Source: Elusimicrobiota bacterium (GTDB lineage: Bacteria; Elusimicrobiota; Elusimicrobia; FEN-1173). From it: a stretch of 35,507 nucleotides of DNA. Each line of letters starts with the position of its first letter. Position 1 is the stretch's first letter. Positions 26,190-34,664 of the stretch are shown here, one piece after another. The position numbers were made by a program, and so were the translations under genes. The notes beneath the pieces were generated by a model that was not told where the DNA came from, did not search any database, and saw nothing but the letters and a program-made list of their open reading frames with translations. Location: contig JADJZR010000024.1 of NCBI GenBank assembly GCA_016715645.1, positions 1 to 35,507 of the forward strand, in the 5' to 3' direction.

Positions 26190-26330
26190 CTTGCGCCGGG
26201 GAAGTCTGTGTAAGTCAGACACTGCCCCGCAACGGTGAAGCTCGATGGAGGTTCGTCGAGATAAGTCCGGTCTACGGCGCGAGGGACCAAAATCGCTGAA
26301 AGGCGCCTTCGCGGGAAGGTCACGACGAAA
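26190..26330 (+). ncRNA. Cobalamin riboswitch
   Basis: Senses adenosylcobalamin or a related corrinoid and shuts off uptake genes. GCGCC (26194-26198) and GGCGC (26276-26280) close the aptamer. The conserved B12-box region, ACACTGCCCCGCAACGGTGA around 26220-26238, and GATAAGTCCGG at about 26260-26270 are diagnostic. Extra 3' hairpins follow (CCTTCGCGGGAAGG at about 26306-26319). It is followed by an intrinsic terminator and a B12-transport operon, which fits fully. Confidence 0.92.
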
Positions 26331-26332
26331 CC

Positions 26333-26368
26333 CCCAACATGGGTCCCGCCCTGTTGGGTCTTTTTTTT
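26333..26368 (+). terminator. Riboswitch expression-platform terminator
   Basis: Arms CCCAACA (26333-26339) and TGTTGGG (26352-26358) with a GC-rich loop, then TC and eight Ts. A canonical intrinsic terminator 40 nt before btuF, so control is probably by transcription attenuation. Confidence 0.85.
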
Positions 26369-26408
26369 CCTCTTTTCTCTCCCGTTTACGGCGAATGGTG
26401 TTTTCGAA

Positions 26409-27224
26409 ATGAACCGTTGTTTTATTGTCGGAATCTTTTTAATGACTGCTTTGCCCCTCTTCGCCGCCCCGCGTCGGGCGGTGAGTCTTTTGCCGTCCCA
26501 CAGCGAAATTGTCGTGGCCGTGGGGGCCTCGGACAACTTGGTGGGCGTCTCGGACGCGGAACGGCCAACGGATTTTGAAAAGGTTCCTCGCGTGGGGGGC
26601 CTTTCGCCGCGGTGGGAAGTGTTGGTGGCTCTGGCTCCCGACGTGATCTTGGCCGATAGCGCCCATGAACGGTTTCGCCCCGACTTTGATCGATTTAACC
26701 TCCCCGTCAAGTTTTATCCCGCGACCCATGCGAAAAGTATCGAGGATGTATTCAAAATCATTAAGGACGTCGCTGAAACAATGGATCGCCGGGGTGAGGG
26801 GGAGGAGCTTCTTTTACGGCTTCGCCGAGAGCTTGTCGCCTTGGAAGCCTCCGCTCCCGCGGGCCCGCCACCCCTCGCTTTTTTTGAAATTTGGGCCCAG
26901 CCTCTGCAAGGGGTGGCGCCGGGCAGTTTGCAGGGGCACCTTTTAGAGCGGGCGGGTTTCGATAATATCGTCCCTGACACACGGACCGAAATGCCCTTGA
27001 TATCGGCGGAATGGGTGGCCGCTCAAAAGCCGGAGATAATTTTTCATACGGGCTTGTCTTCCCCCGCGGGGATTGCCGCGCGGGCCGGATGGAAAAAAAT
27101 TCCCGCAGTCAAAAACAACAACGTTGTTTTGCTGGACGCGGATTTGTTTTCGCGGGCGGGGCCGCGGGTGGTCGAAGCCCTGGCCGCACTTCGGCGGGTT
27201 CGACTGGGGGAAAATCTAAAATGA
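26409..27224 (+). CDS. btuF: Periplasmic cobalamin-binding protein
   Basis: Captures B12 in the periplasm and delivers it to BtuCD. A signal peptide spans residues 1-19 (basic N-terminus, IVGIFLMTALPLFA, then A-P). The mature part starts RRAVSLLPSHSEIVVAVGAS, the S-L-x-P-S-x-T/S-E-x-x-x-A-x-G motif of the BtuF/FecB class. It has VPRVGGLSPRWEVLVALAPD and ends with a helix after AVKNNNVVLLDADLF. At 271 residues it is full length and intact. No strong Shine-Dalgarno is visible. It overlaps btuC by 4 nt. Confidence 0.88.
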   Translation: MNRCFIVGIFLMTALPLFAAPRRAVSLLPSHSEIVVAVGASDNLVGVSDAERPTDFEKVPRVGGLSPRWEVLVALAPDVILADSAHERFRPDFDRFNLPVKFYPATHAKSIEDVFKIIKDVAETMDRRGEGEELLLRLRRELVALEASAPAGPPPLAFFEIWAQPLQGVAPGSLQGHLLERAGFDNIVPDTRTEMPLISAEWVAAQKPEIIFHTGLSSPAGIAARAGWKKIPAVKNNNVVLLDADLFSRAGPRVVEALAALRRVRLGENLK

Positions 27225-28183
27225 AACGGGGAGTTAGTCAATTAGTGTACTCCGTCCCCTTTTGGGGGGTGGTGGTGGGGGTGGCGGTGGGATCGGTGGA
27301 TTTGCCGGGGGGGCTTTGGGACTCTTTAATTCATGCGGGGGTGGGGCGGGACATTTTGATCGATATTCGGTTGCCGCGGGTTTTGTTGGCGGGGACGGTG
27401 GGGGCGTTGTTGGCGTCGGCGGGGTGCGCTTTGCAGGGGCTTTTGCGTAATCCGTTGGCGGATCCTTACTTGTTGGGCGTTTCGGGCGGGGCGTCGTTGG
27501 GGTCGGCCATCGGTCTTTTGTTGGGTGTGGCCCAACCTCCCGCGGCCATGGCGGGGGCTTTGTTGGCGTTGGGAGCGGTGTTGATATTTTCCCGGGGCGG
27601 TGGCGCGCCCAGCGCTACTTTGATGGTGTTGGCCGGGGCGGCGTTGCACGCGCTGACCTCCTCCATTCTAACCCTCATTCTCTCCCAGGCCCGGCGGGAA
27701 GAAAGTGCCGGTATCCTTTTTTGGCTGTTGGGCAGTTTGGAATCCCCTTCCTACGGTCGGCTCTTGCCTTTGCTGGCGTTGGCCCTGTTGGTGTTCGGTG
27801 GGCTTTGGGCGTTGGCTCCTTCCTTGAACCTGTTGTCGTTGGGGGACGATTCGGCCCGGGCGTTGGGATTGTCTACCGAAAAAGTTCGTTGGGCGGCGGT
27901 GTTGTTAGCCGCGGGGGCCACTGGGTTGGCCGTGACATTTAATGGTGTCATTCCGTTTGTGGGGTTAGTGGTTCCCCACGCGGCCCGTTTGTTGGCGGGC
28001 CACGATAACCGCAAGGTGTTGCCGGTCTCCGCCTCGTTGGGCGCGGGCCTGCTCATGGGGGCCGACGCACTGGGCCGGTCGGTCATGGCCCCGCAAGAAA
28101 TTCCCGTGGGCGTGGTGACGGCGTTGGTGGGGGCGCCGTTTTTCCTTCTCCTTTTACGTCGGGAACGGAAAAAGTTGGGATGA
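27221..28183 (+). CDS. btuC: Cobalamin ABC transporter permease
   Basis: FecCD/BtuC-family inner-membrane permease, 320 residues, with about ten hydrophobic helices. Conserved pieces: DIRLPRVLLAGTVGALLASAG, LQGLLRNPLADPYLLGVSGG, the ATPase-coupling region GDDSARALGLSTEKVRWAAV, FNGVIPFVGLVVPHAARLL and the C-terminal P-V-G-V-V-T-A-L-V-G-A-P-F-F. ATG at 27221 is chosen because it overlaps the btuF stop as ATGA; the frame is open further upstream but inside btuF. Confidence 0.92.
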   Translation: MKRGVSQLVYSVPFWGVVVGVAVGSVDLPGGLWDSLIHAGVGRDILIDIRLPRVLLAGTVGALLASAGCALQGLLRNPLADPYLLGVSGGASLGSAIGLLLGVAQPPAAMAGALLALGAVLIFSRGGGAPSATLMVLAGAALHALTSSILTLILSQARREESAGILFWLLGSLESPSYGRLLPLLALALLVFGGLWALAPSLNLLSLGDDSARALGLSTEKVRWAAVLLAAGATGLAVTFNGVIPFVGLVVPHAARLLAGHDNRKVLPVSASLGAGLLMGADALGRSVMAPQEIPVGVVTALVGAPFFLLLLRRERKKLG

Positions 28184-28998
28184 CTCTTCTGTCCGTGGAC
28201 CATGTGGGGTTTGCCTACCCGAAATCGAACGGGGACCGGCCGTTTGTTTTAGATGACGTCAGTTTCAGTCTCGGTCAGGGGGACCTGCTGGGCATTCTGG
28301 GGCCCAACGGCGCGGGAAAGTCAACGTTGCTTCGGCTCCTGATTAAGGCCATTGCCCCCCGGGCGGGGCAAATTCTTTTGGGGGGAGCCCCGCTGGAAAG
28401 TTTAGGTCAAATGGATGTGGCCCGTCTCGCGGCGTGGGTGCCCCAGGAGTTGGACTCGCTTTTTGTTTTGACCGTGGAAGAAATGGTTCGGCTCGGTCGG
28501 TTTTGCCGTACCGGTTTTTGGGGCCGGCTCGGTCGGGAAGACGAACGCCAGGTTCACAGGGCACTGGAAGAAACCGATCTTCTTCATCTTCGCCATCGGC
28601 CCGTTAGCTTTTTGTCGGGTGGTGAACGCCGTCGGGTGTTATTGGCTCGGGCGTTGGCCCAGGAACCCAAAATTTTGCTGTTGGACGAACCCACTGCCCA
28701 TCTGGACCCCGGCCACCAGGCGGACCTGGTATCGGTGGTGGACCGACTGCGCCGCGAACGGGGTTTGGCGGTGGTGGCCATTTTGCACGATGTGAGTTTG
28801 ACGTTGGGCTGGTGCCCGTCGGTGTTGCTGTTGAAAGACGGCCGAGTTCAGGCCCAGGGCCCGTCCGCCCAGGTGCTCACGCCCGCCATTTTGAAAGAGG
28901 TTTACGGTTTGGATTCTGTTGTTTACCCGTCCGGTATCAACCGGCCGGGGGCGGTTCAATTTCTCCACACATCAATCAAAGGAAATTCCCATGAATAA
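28180..28998 (+). CDS. btuD: Cobalamin ABC transporter ATP-binding protein
   Basis: ATPase partner of BtuC, 272 residues, intact. Walker A GPNGAGKST at 41-49; Q-loop AAWVPQELDSLFVLTVEEMV; signature FLSGGERRRVLLARALA; Walker B ILLLDEPTAHLD; H-loop AILHDVSLTL. It starts in an ATGA overlap with btuC and ends inside the first codons of the receptor gene (8-nt overlap), so translation of all four genes is coupled. Confidence 0.92.
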   Translation: MTLLSVDHVGFAYPKSNGDRPFVLDDVSFSLGQGDLLGILGPNGAGKSTLLRLLIKAIAPRAGQILLGGAPLESLGQMDVARLAAWVPQELDSLFVLTVEEMVRLGRFCRTGFWGRLGREDERQVHRALEETDLLHLRHRPVSFLSGGERRRVLLARALAQEPKILLLDEPTAHLDPGHQADLVSVVDRLRRERGLAVVAILHDVSLTLGWCPSVLLLKDGRVQAQGPSAQVLTPAILKEVYGLDSVVYPSGINRPGAVQFLHTSIKGNSHE

Positions 28999-30875
28999 GA
29001 AACGCCGCTACACCCTGCTGTTCACCCTGCTTTTCTCAACCCTCCTGCGGGCCGAAACTCCGCCGGTGGTCAAAGAGGACGAGGAGGAAGAGGTCTTCTT
29101 GAGCCTTACGCGAAAAGTTCAATCCCCTAACGCCCTACCGTCCCAGAGGTCGGTGGTTTCTCGGGAAGAAATTGAGCGGTCCGGAGCGCGCAACCTCGGT
29201 GAGGCACTGGACCTTGTTCCGGGAGCTGTCTTCAATAAGGCGGGCACCTTGGGCAATCGGACCACGCTCCGTATGCGCGGTGCGACAACGTCCAACCAGG
29301 TTCAGGTATTGATTGACGATCAACCAGTGGGAGGGATCTCCCACCAAAATGTCGATTTATCCCAAATTCCCATCGACGATATCGAACGAATCGAAGTGGT
29401 GCGGGGCGGATCCTCTGTGTTGTACGGAGCCAACGCCATCGGCGGGTTAGTGAACGTTATTACGCGACGCCACCGTCAAGAAAAACCCATAACAAACATC
29501 GGTGCGAGTTGGGGAACCTACAACACGCAAGTTTATCATGGCGACATTGGCGCGGCCTCGAAAAAATGGGAAGGCTTTCTCTCCGCCGGGCGCTCTCTCT
29601 CGGATGGATTCCAAGAGAACTCCGATTTCGATGGGATCAACGTGTCCGGGGAAGGCGCCGTTTTTGTGGGGGATGGATCAAAGATCTCGCTTAACTTGTC
29701 GCGTACCGACAACGAAGTGGGGGTCCCCAACGGTACCCCGGTTCCCCTCGGAGAGTGGGATGGCCACCGAGAGCAGGCGGCCCATGATAAAACAGCCCGC
29801 TCCGAGACAAAAACAACCCGGGCGCGCATGAAAGCGGTGACGCCCCTGGGCGACTGGGTAGCGGAACCGTCCCTTTATCTCAGCCAACTGGCCTATGATT
29901 ATTACGGGGGACCCTACGATTCCAATTACCTCGAGAAAGTGAAAGGGGCTGACCTCCGATTTCAATCCCAGTTCGGAACGGTGGTGGGGGGGAGTTACGA
30001 ACGGGACGAACGTCAGGCGGAAGGGGAGGCCGATCATCACATTACAAACGGCGCCGGGTATGTCCAACAGAACTTCCGTCTGGGCGCCGCTCAAGCCGAT
30101 GTGGCGTTTCCGCGCGGACCAACACAGCACCTACGGAAACACCTACAACCCGCGGTTTGGCTTTATTATGGACACAGCGCAGGGGGTCCGGTTTTCCGCG
30201 TCCGCCGCTCGGTCTTTTCGCGCGCCGACGTTTTTGGACCTTTACTACCCCTATGGGGCCAATCCAGACCTTCAGCCCGAAATTGCATGGACTTACGACG
30301 CCGGATTTGAAGTGGAGGATCCTGGACTAGGTTCCGCCCGGCTATCGACCTTCTTTACGAAACTGCAAGACCGAATCAAATATGATTCCATGGCAGGTAA
30401 ACCGCTTAACCAGTCTCACGCCGAAATGTCGGGGGTCGAACTGGAAGTCTTCAATGATTATCCCGGAGTCCATGCTCGAACATCCTATGCCTACACGCGA
30501 GCGATCGGCACCAGCGGCGACAATTCCTCGCACAAGGCACTTTCCTTGACCCCCAAACACACGGCGGCAAAAGAAGTCGTGTGTCAATTTCCCAACCGCT
30601 GTTCCGTGCGAAACACCCTTCGCTATGTTCACAAGCAATATCAAAACGATGGGGAACAGGGGATCAAACTTCCCTCGTTTACGTTGTGGAATATGTCCCT
30701 GACAAAAAAGGTTCTCAGCTCTGAGTTCATGGTGGGGGTCGATAACATAACCGATAAACATTACGCGGAAGCCATCAGCACAGTCTATGACGTCAATTAT
30801 AATGCTGTTTCCAACCCCATTCCCCAAACCGGCCGAACCTATCGGGTGGGAGTGACGATGCGGTTTGTGGATTGA
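28991..30875 (+). CDS. btuB: TonB-dependent outer-membrane cobalamin receptor, one frameshift
   Basis: A signal peptide spans residues 1-21. An acidic stretch EDEEEEVFLSLTRK may hold the TonB box. The plug domain follows: QRSVVSREEIERSGARNLGE, LRMRGATTSNQVQVLIDDQP, IDDIERIEVVRGGSSVLYGA and NAIGGLVNVITRR. A beta-barrel comes next. The frame shifts near 30105 and resumes as YGNTYNPRFGFIMDTAQGVR, then SFRAPTFLDLYYPYGANPDL, and ends GRTYRVGVTMRFVD with a C-terminal aromatic-containing strand. About 625 residues. Substrate B12 is inferred from the riboswitch and the btuFCD genes upstream. Confidence 0.88.
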
Positions 30876-30894
30876 TCCGTAACCGTTCAGGTGC

Positions 30895-30929
30895 TTTTCC
30901 CTCTCCTCTTGGGAGAGGGCAGGGTGAGG
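30895..30929 (+). repeat. Palindromic repeat, right half only (copy 3)
   Basis: TTTTCCCTCTCCTCTTGGGA and the following GAGGGCAGGGTGAGG equal the right half of copy 2. No left half is present. It sits exactly where the second hipA copy is cut off, 19 nt after the btuB stop. Confidence 0.8.
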
Positions 30930-30938
30930 AATCGGTGT

Positions 30939-30974
30939 TCCCCGATCGTAAACGGATAAATGTTTAAGAGGCAT
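30939..30974 (-). pseudogene. hipA copy 2: 5' stub only
   Basis: Twelve codons, MPLKHLSVYDRG, match the start of the first HipA (MAVNRLSIFYQG) and overlap the end of hipB copy 2 by 11 nt, exactly as in the first copy. Homology ends at the palindromic repeat, after which btuB follows. All of the kinase is missing. Confidence 0.6.
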
Positions 30975-31299
30975 GTTTTCGGGATGCGCGTAATCGTTGG
31001 TGGGAAACGGTCTTTTCCATTTCAGCAATGGTTGTTGGGACCGATAGAAAAAGCGCTGACAGTTCAGCCAATTTGCCCAACGACAAAACCAATCGCAAAA
31101 ATGAGTTCAGAGAAACCTGTCCCGTTGTCCGAGATGAACAACCGTTGGAGGCGGCCCCTCCCTTGCCGAGCCAATTCGTTCTGTCCCATGTTTTGGGACA
31201 AACGGACGCGTGGCTGAGCCGTTGTCCCAGTTCCAAGGACACTTCCCGGACCGACATTAATTTAAAGTCTATATTTTTCTCGATTGTTGAACAGGACAT
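30964..31299 (-). pseudogene. hipB copy 2: degenerate helix-turn-helix antitoxin
   Basis: A 111-codon frame whose ends match hipB copy 1: NIDFKLMSVREVSLELGQRL at the start, and NSFLRLVLSLGKLAELSALF then PTTIAEMEK at the end. The helix-turn-helix part between (about 31100-31190) is readable only in other frames (RLSQNMGQNELA), so it carries compensating indels. The upstream promoter region of copy 1 is not conserved here. Probably non-functional. Confidence 0.65.
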
Positions 31300-32180
31300 T
31301 AAAGACGCATCGCTGATAGGCTTTCTTGACCTCGCGGGTCGTCTCGCGTGAGGAACCGGGTGGCGCGCAGGAACGTCAGGGCATCGGTGGAAGGAACGCG
31401 GTGGTCCGCGTGAAGCAACCCCGCCAACGTGTGCGTGGGCACGCGGGTTTCTCCCTGGCGGTCAAAACGTTTGGAACCAAAAGCCGACCGTTTTGCATCC
31501 AGGTCAAAAAATCGGGACGGTGACGATTCGATCCCACACGCCGACAGCAGATCGGCGTAAAGTTTTTCAATCGCGCAGGATTCTTTTGTTTCATTCTCCG
31601 CGGGAAATTTGATCAACCAGGGTTGCCCCGTGTCGAAGACTTTGTTGAAAAGACGATTCGTTGCGACGTCAAAATAGACCAACACTTTTGGTCGCGCCCC
31701 CTGCGGAGATCCGCCCAAATAGGCCATTTCCTTTAATACGTCCTGTCCCTGACCGGAAACTATTTTTTCAACGTTGTTGGCCAGCTCAAGCCAATCCAGT
31801 GGTTTGGGCTTTGTTTCATCGATCAGGGCTGGTTCGAAGGTCAACGCGCCCAGGCGGGAGCCGACAAAAGCCAATCGATCCAGGGGAGAAAGAGAAGCCG
31901 GATTTTTTTTGATTTTTCTGAAAAATCGGTCCATCAAAACCAATCCCCACCCATCCGGCAAACCATCCGCGACGATTCCCGGAAGACCCCATTGATAGGC
32001 AGGGAACGGGTCGAAAGGATGATTTTGAAGAGGGAGATTTAACGGAGATAATTCCAATCTCTTTTGAAGGGCCTCCGCCGAATATTCAAAGAGGATCCTC
32101 TCGCCAATGTCGGCCAGTTGCCCCCACACCCAGCGCTCGTCCCACCCCTGGTAAAAAATGGATAAACGATTAACCGCCAT
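31262..32180 (-). CDS. hipA: HipA-type Ser/Thr kinase toxin, C-terminal half deleted
   Basis: HipA phosphorylates target proteins such as glutamyl-tRNA synthetase. Start ATG at 32180, overlapping hipB by 11 nt. Present: the N-subdomain (LSIFYQGWDERWVWGQLADI), GLPGIVADGLPDGWG, GGSPQGARPKVLVYF (glycine-rich P-loop-like) and WLIKFPAENETKESCAIEKL, then LHADHRVPSTDALTFLRATR. A shift near 31335 leads to EVKKAYQRCVFNVLFNNR. In the family this is followed by the catalytic D-D-H-x-K-N and the metal D; here it runs straight into the leader of hipB copy 2 and stops. About 110 C-terminal residues with the catalytic loop are gone, so the kinase is predicted inactive. Confidence 0.78.
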
Positions 32181-32490
32181 TTTTTCGGGACGCGCGTAGG
32201 CGTTTTTGATTGGCCATTTTTTCCATTTCGGCAATGGTCGTTGGGGGGGAATGGAAAAGCGGTGAAAGTTCTGAAATAGTGCCCAAGGCTATCAGGATGC
32301 GCAAGAACGAATTAATGGACCCCTGGCCCGTCTTTTCAAAGTGGACAACCGTGAGCCGGGAAACTCCCGCGCGTTGAGCCAATTCTTCCTGGCGCATGTT
32401 TTTTGACAATCGAACGGTTTTGAGCCGTCGCCCCAGTTCCTGAGCCACTTCTGTTGGAGAGGACAATTTAAAGTCTATTTTGTTAAACAT
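32170..32490 (-). CDS. hipB: HipB-type helix-turn-helix antitoxin
   Basis: Intact, 106 residues. An XRE-type helix-turn-helix spans about residues 15-75: RLKTVRLSKNMRQEELAQRA, then GVSRLTVVHFEKTGQGSINS. It should repress its own operon through the inverted repeat upstream and bind HipA. ATG at 32490 lies in an AT-rich leader. Confidence 0.82.
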   Translation of the reverse strand: MFNKIDFKLSSPTEVAQELGRRLKTVRLSKNMRQEELAQRAGVSRLTVVHFEKTGQGSINSFLRILIALGTISELSPLFHSPPTTIAEMEKMANQKRLRASRKNGG

Positions 32491-32502
32491 ATTATTTTAT
32501 TT

Positions 32503-32549
32503 TTTATATTAACGTCTATTATTATATACCTAATATAAATTAAAATCAA
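32503..32549 (-). promoter_or_regulatory. hipBA promoter and operator
   Basis: Minus strand: TTGATT (complement of 32544-32549), a 17-nt spacer, then TATAAT (complement of 32521-32526). Inverted arms TTTATATTA (32503-32511) and TAATATAAA (32531-32539) bracket the -10, a plausible HipB operator. The stretch is strikingly AT-rich in a GC-rich window. Confidence 0.65.
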
Positions 32550-32560
32550 GTCGCTGGGCG

Positions 32561-32962
32561 TTAAAGGGTTCTAAGGAACGCGTCCCAATGGACGGCGCGG
32601 ATCGATTTGGACCAGGCAACTTCCTGTTCGGCGAGGTTTAAAACAACGCCGGGGGTTCCGGGGAGTTCGGATTGGAAAGTCTCCATGTTTTTGGCGTGAT
32701 CGGGGCGGGGGGTCTTGTTGAGTTTTATCTCCGCCATGAGCATTCGATGTCCAAAGTCCAGGAGGACGTCCACCTCGGTCCCCCGGGAGTCACGAAGGAA
32801 ATACATGTCGTAGGTTCGCTGATGATTCAGTTTTTTCTTTAGAATTTCAGTGACCACCATGTTTTCAAAAAAAGACCCGGCCATGGGGCCCGCGCTTAAA
32901 AGCGCGGGGGTGGGATATTTCAGTAAGTGCGCCAAAAGGCCCGTGTGTCCGGAACGTTGCAT
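32561..32962 (-). CDS. DUF4143 domain fragment of an AAA-family ATPase
   Basis: A 133-residue protein matching only the C-terminal DUF4143/nuclease-like part of AAA_14-DUF4143 ATPases: GHTGLLAHLLKYPTPALLSA, GSFFENMVVTEILKKK, then FLRDSRGTEVDVLLDFGHRM (with E-V-D) and MAEIKLNKT. The family is usually 380-450 residues; the ATPase domain is absent and a TAA stands directly before the ATG. The E-V-D...E-I-K pattern is PD-(D/E)xK-like. Likely a remnant. Confidence 0.7.
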   Translation of the reverse strand: MQRSGHTGLLAHLLKYPTPALLSAGPMAGSFFENMVVTEILKKKLNHQRTYDMYFLRDSRGTEVDVLLDFGHRMLMAEIKLNKTPRPDHAKNMETFQSELPGTPGVVLNLAEQEVAWSKSIRAVHWDAFLRTL

Positions 32963-33091
32963 TTACAAAACAGCTTTTCAAATGCATTTTTGTGCAGGCC
33001 CTGGTTCCCCTCCGGATGGGGTTGAATCGTCGTTCGTTGGGCGGTTCGCTTTTTGTATGATGGATCCCATCCTAAGTCAAGGAGGGGAACG

Positions 33092-33292
33092 ATGGATATT
33101 GAAAGATGGTTGCGGGGGATAGCGGGGTTTTTTGTTTTGACCAGTTTGGGGTTGGCTTTTGTTCACAGCCCCAAATGGCTCTATTTTACGGCGTTTGTGG
33201 GGTTGAACCTGTTTGTCTCAGCGTTCATCAACTGGTGCCCCATGATGGCGTTCTTGCGCAAAATTAACGATCGAAATAAAAACCAAAATTAG
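33092..33292 (+). CDS. DUF2892 (YgaP-type) small membrane protein
   Basis: Intact, 66 residues, with a strong AAGGAGGGGAACG ribosome-binding site. Two membrane helices (GIAGFFVLTSLGLAFV, and WLYFTAFVGLNLFVSAFIN) are followed by W-C-P and a basic tail, the DUF2892 pattern. In other bacteria such domains accompany rhodanese or efflux genes. Here it sits 10 nt upstream of tolC, suggesting one operon. Its exact role is unknown. Confidence 0.8.
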   Translation: MDIERWLRGIAGFFVLTSLGLAFVHSPKWLYFTAFVGLNLFVSAFINWCPMMAFLRKINDRNKNQN

Positions 33293-33302
33293 AGGGCGCT
33301 CC

Positions 33303-34664
33303 ATGAAAAAGAGAGTGGGGGTTCTCGGGCTTCTCGTTTTTTCGGTGGTTCCTTTATTGCCCGCCGCGGAACAGATTTCGTTGGCGGAGGCGGCGCGGCA
33401 GGCGGTGGCGCGCAGTCCGGGGTTGCGGGCCGCCGACGCTGAGGTGGATCGGGCCCGTCGGGCTCGATCGGAGGCCGGGGCGCACCGTTATCCTCGCTTG
33501 GATGCCGGGTCGGCGCTTACCCGTGGCGATGGGCCTGTGTATGCGTTTGCGTCGCTGTTGGATCAGCGCAGTTTTACCCAGTCCAATTTTGATGTGGACA
33601 CTCTGAACCATCCGGGGTATGTGACCAACATCAAAAGCTATTTGCGCGCCGGGGTTCCGTTGTTCACTGGGTACGAACTTCAAAGCGAGGGGAAAATGGC
33701 CGAGTTGCAGGTGGCCCAGGCGGAATCCGCCTCGGGAGCCGCCCGTCAATCTCTGCGTTTGGCCGTGTGGGAGGCGGGCATCCAGTCGCTCCAGGCACGG
33801 GCGTTTTCCGCCCAATTGGCCGAACGGGTTCGGTCTTCCACCCAAGAGGTTCAAAACGCCCAGAAACTGCGTGACAAAGGGTTGGTGTTAGGGTCCGACT
33901 TTTTTGCCGCCGAGGCGGTCCTTCTGGGTCTTCAAGCCTGGCAAATCCAAATCGAAAAAATGGGTCAGGCCGCCCAGGAATCGTTGGCCGTTCTTCTGGG
34001 TCAGGATCCCGGCCGGTTCAGCGTGGCGGGGTTCCTTCAGGCGGGCGGGCCCCCGTTGCCGGCACTCCCCGACCTTTTTAATCATGGGCGCGTTCAGCGG
34101 TCCGACGTGAAAACCGCCGCGTTGCAAGCCGATCAGGCCGACGTTGCGGCGTTTAAAGAAAAATCCACCCTCTGGCCCACTCTCGACGCGATGGCCCAGG
34201 CCGAAACCAATACCGAAGATTTTTCGTCTAACCCGGGCAACCGCCTTATTATGGTGCGAGCCCTGTGGGCCTTAGGCGACCCCTCTTACGTGGCCCGTCG
34301 CAAGAAGGCCGAGGACGAATCTCGGTCCGGCCGCCAGCGTTTGGCCGCGCTGGAAGAACAGGCCCGTATGGACATTGTTCACCAGTATCGTCGATACGAA
34401 GCCGCCCGGGACTCCCTCCCGATTTTTGACCAAACCGCGGCCAAAGCGCGCCAATCCCTGGACTTGTTCAGACCTCTCTACCGGGAAGGACGCCAAAGCA
34501 TTTTGGACGTCTTACGCGCCGAAGAAGCGGTGGCTCGGGCGGAATACCTGCGGTTGGAAACCCTGGCTTCTTTTCACCTTCAAAAGGCCCGGGCATTGGC
34601 CGCGGCGGGCATTTTAGATGAAGGCGCCCTCGGAGCGTTGTCGGCCTCCCCTGGAGAAAACCCG
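33303..34664 (+). CDS. tolC: TolC-type outer-membrane efflux channel
   Basis: Exit duct of a tripartite pump. A signal peptide spans about residues 1-21 (VGVLGLLVFSVVPLLPAA). The two family repeats are visible: ISLAEAARQAVARSPGLRAA...PRLDAGSALTRG...GVPLFTGYELQSEGKMAELQ, and later VKTAALQADQADVAAFKEKS...YREGRQSILDVLRAEEAVAR. Long helical stretches dominate. About 450 residues. There is no stop before the RND ATG at 34665: the two genes share one open frame. A one-base shift near the end would create an ATGA overlap, so an indel is more likely than a true fusion. A weak GAGGG sits before the ATG. Confidence 0.85.
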
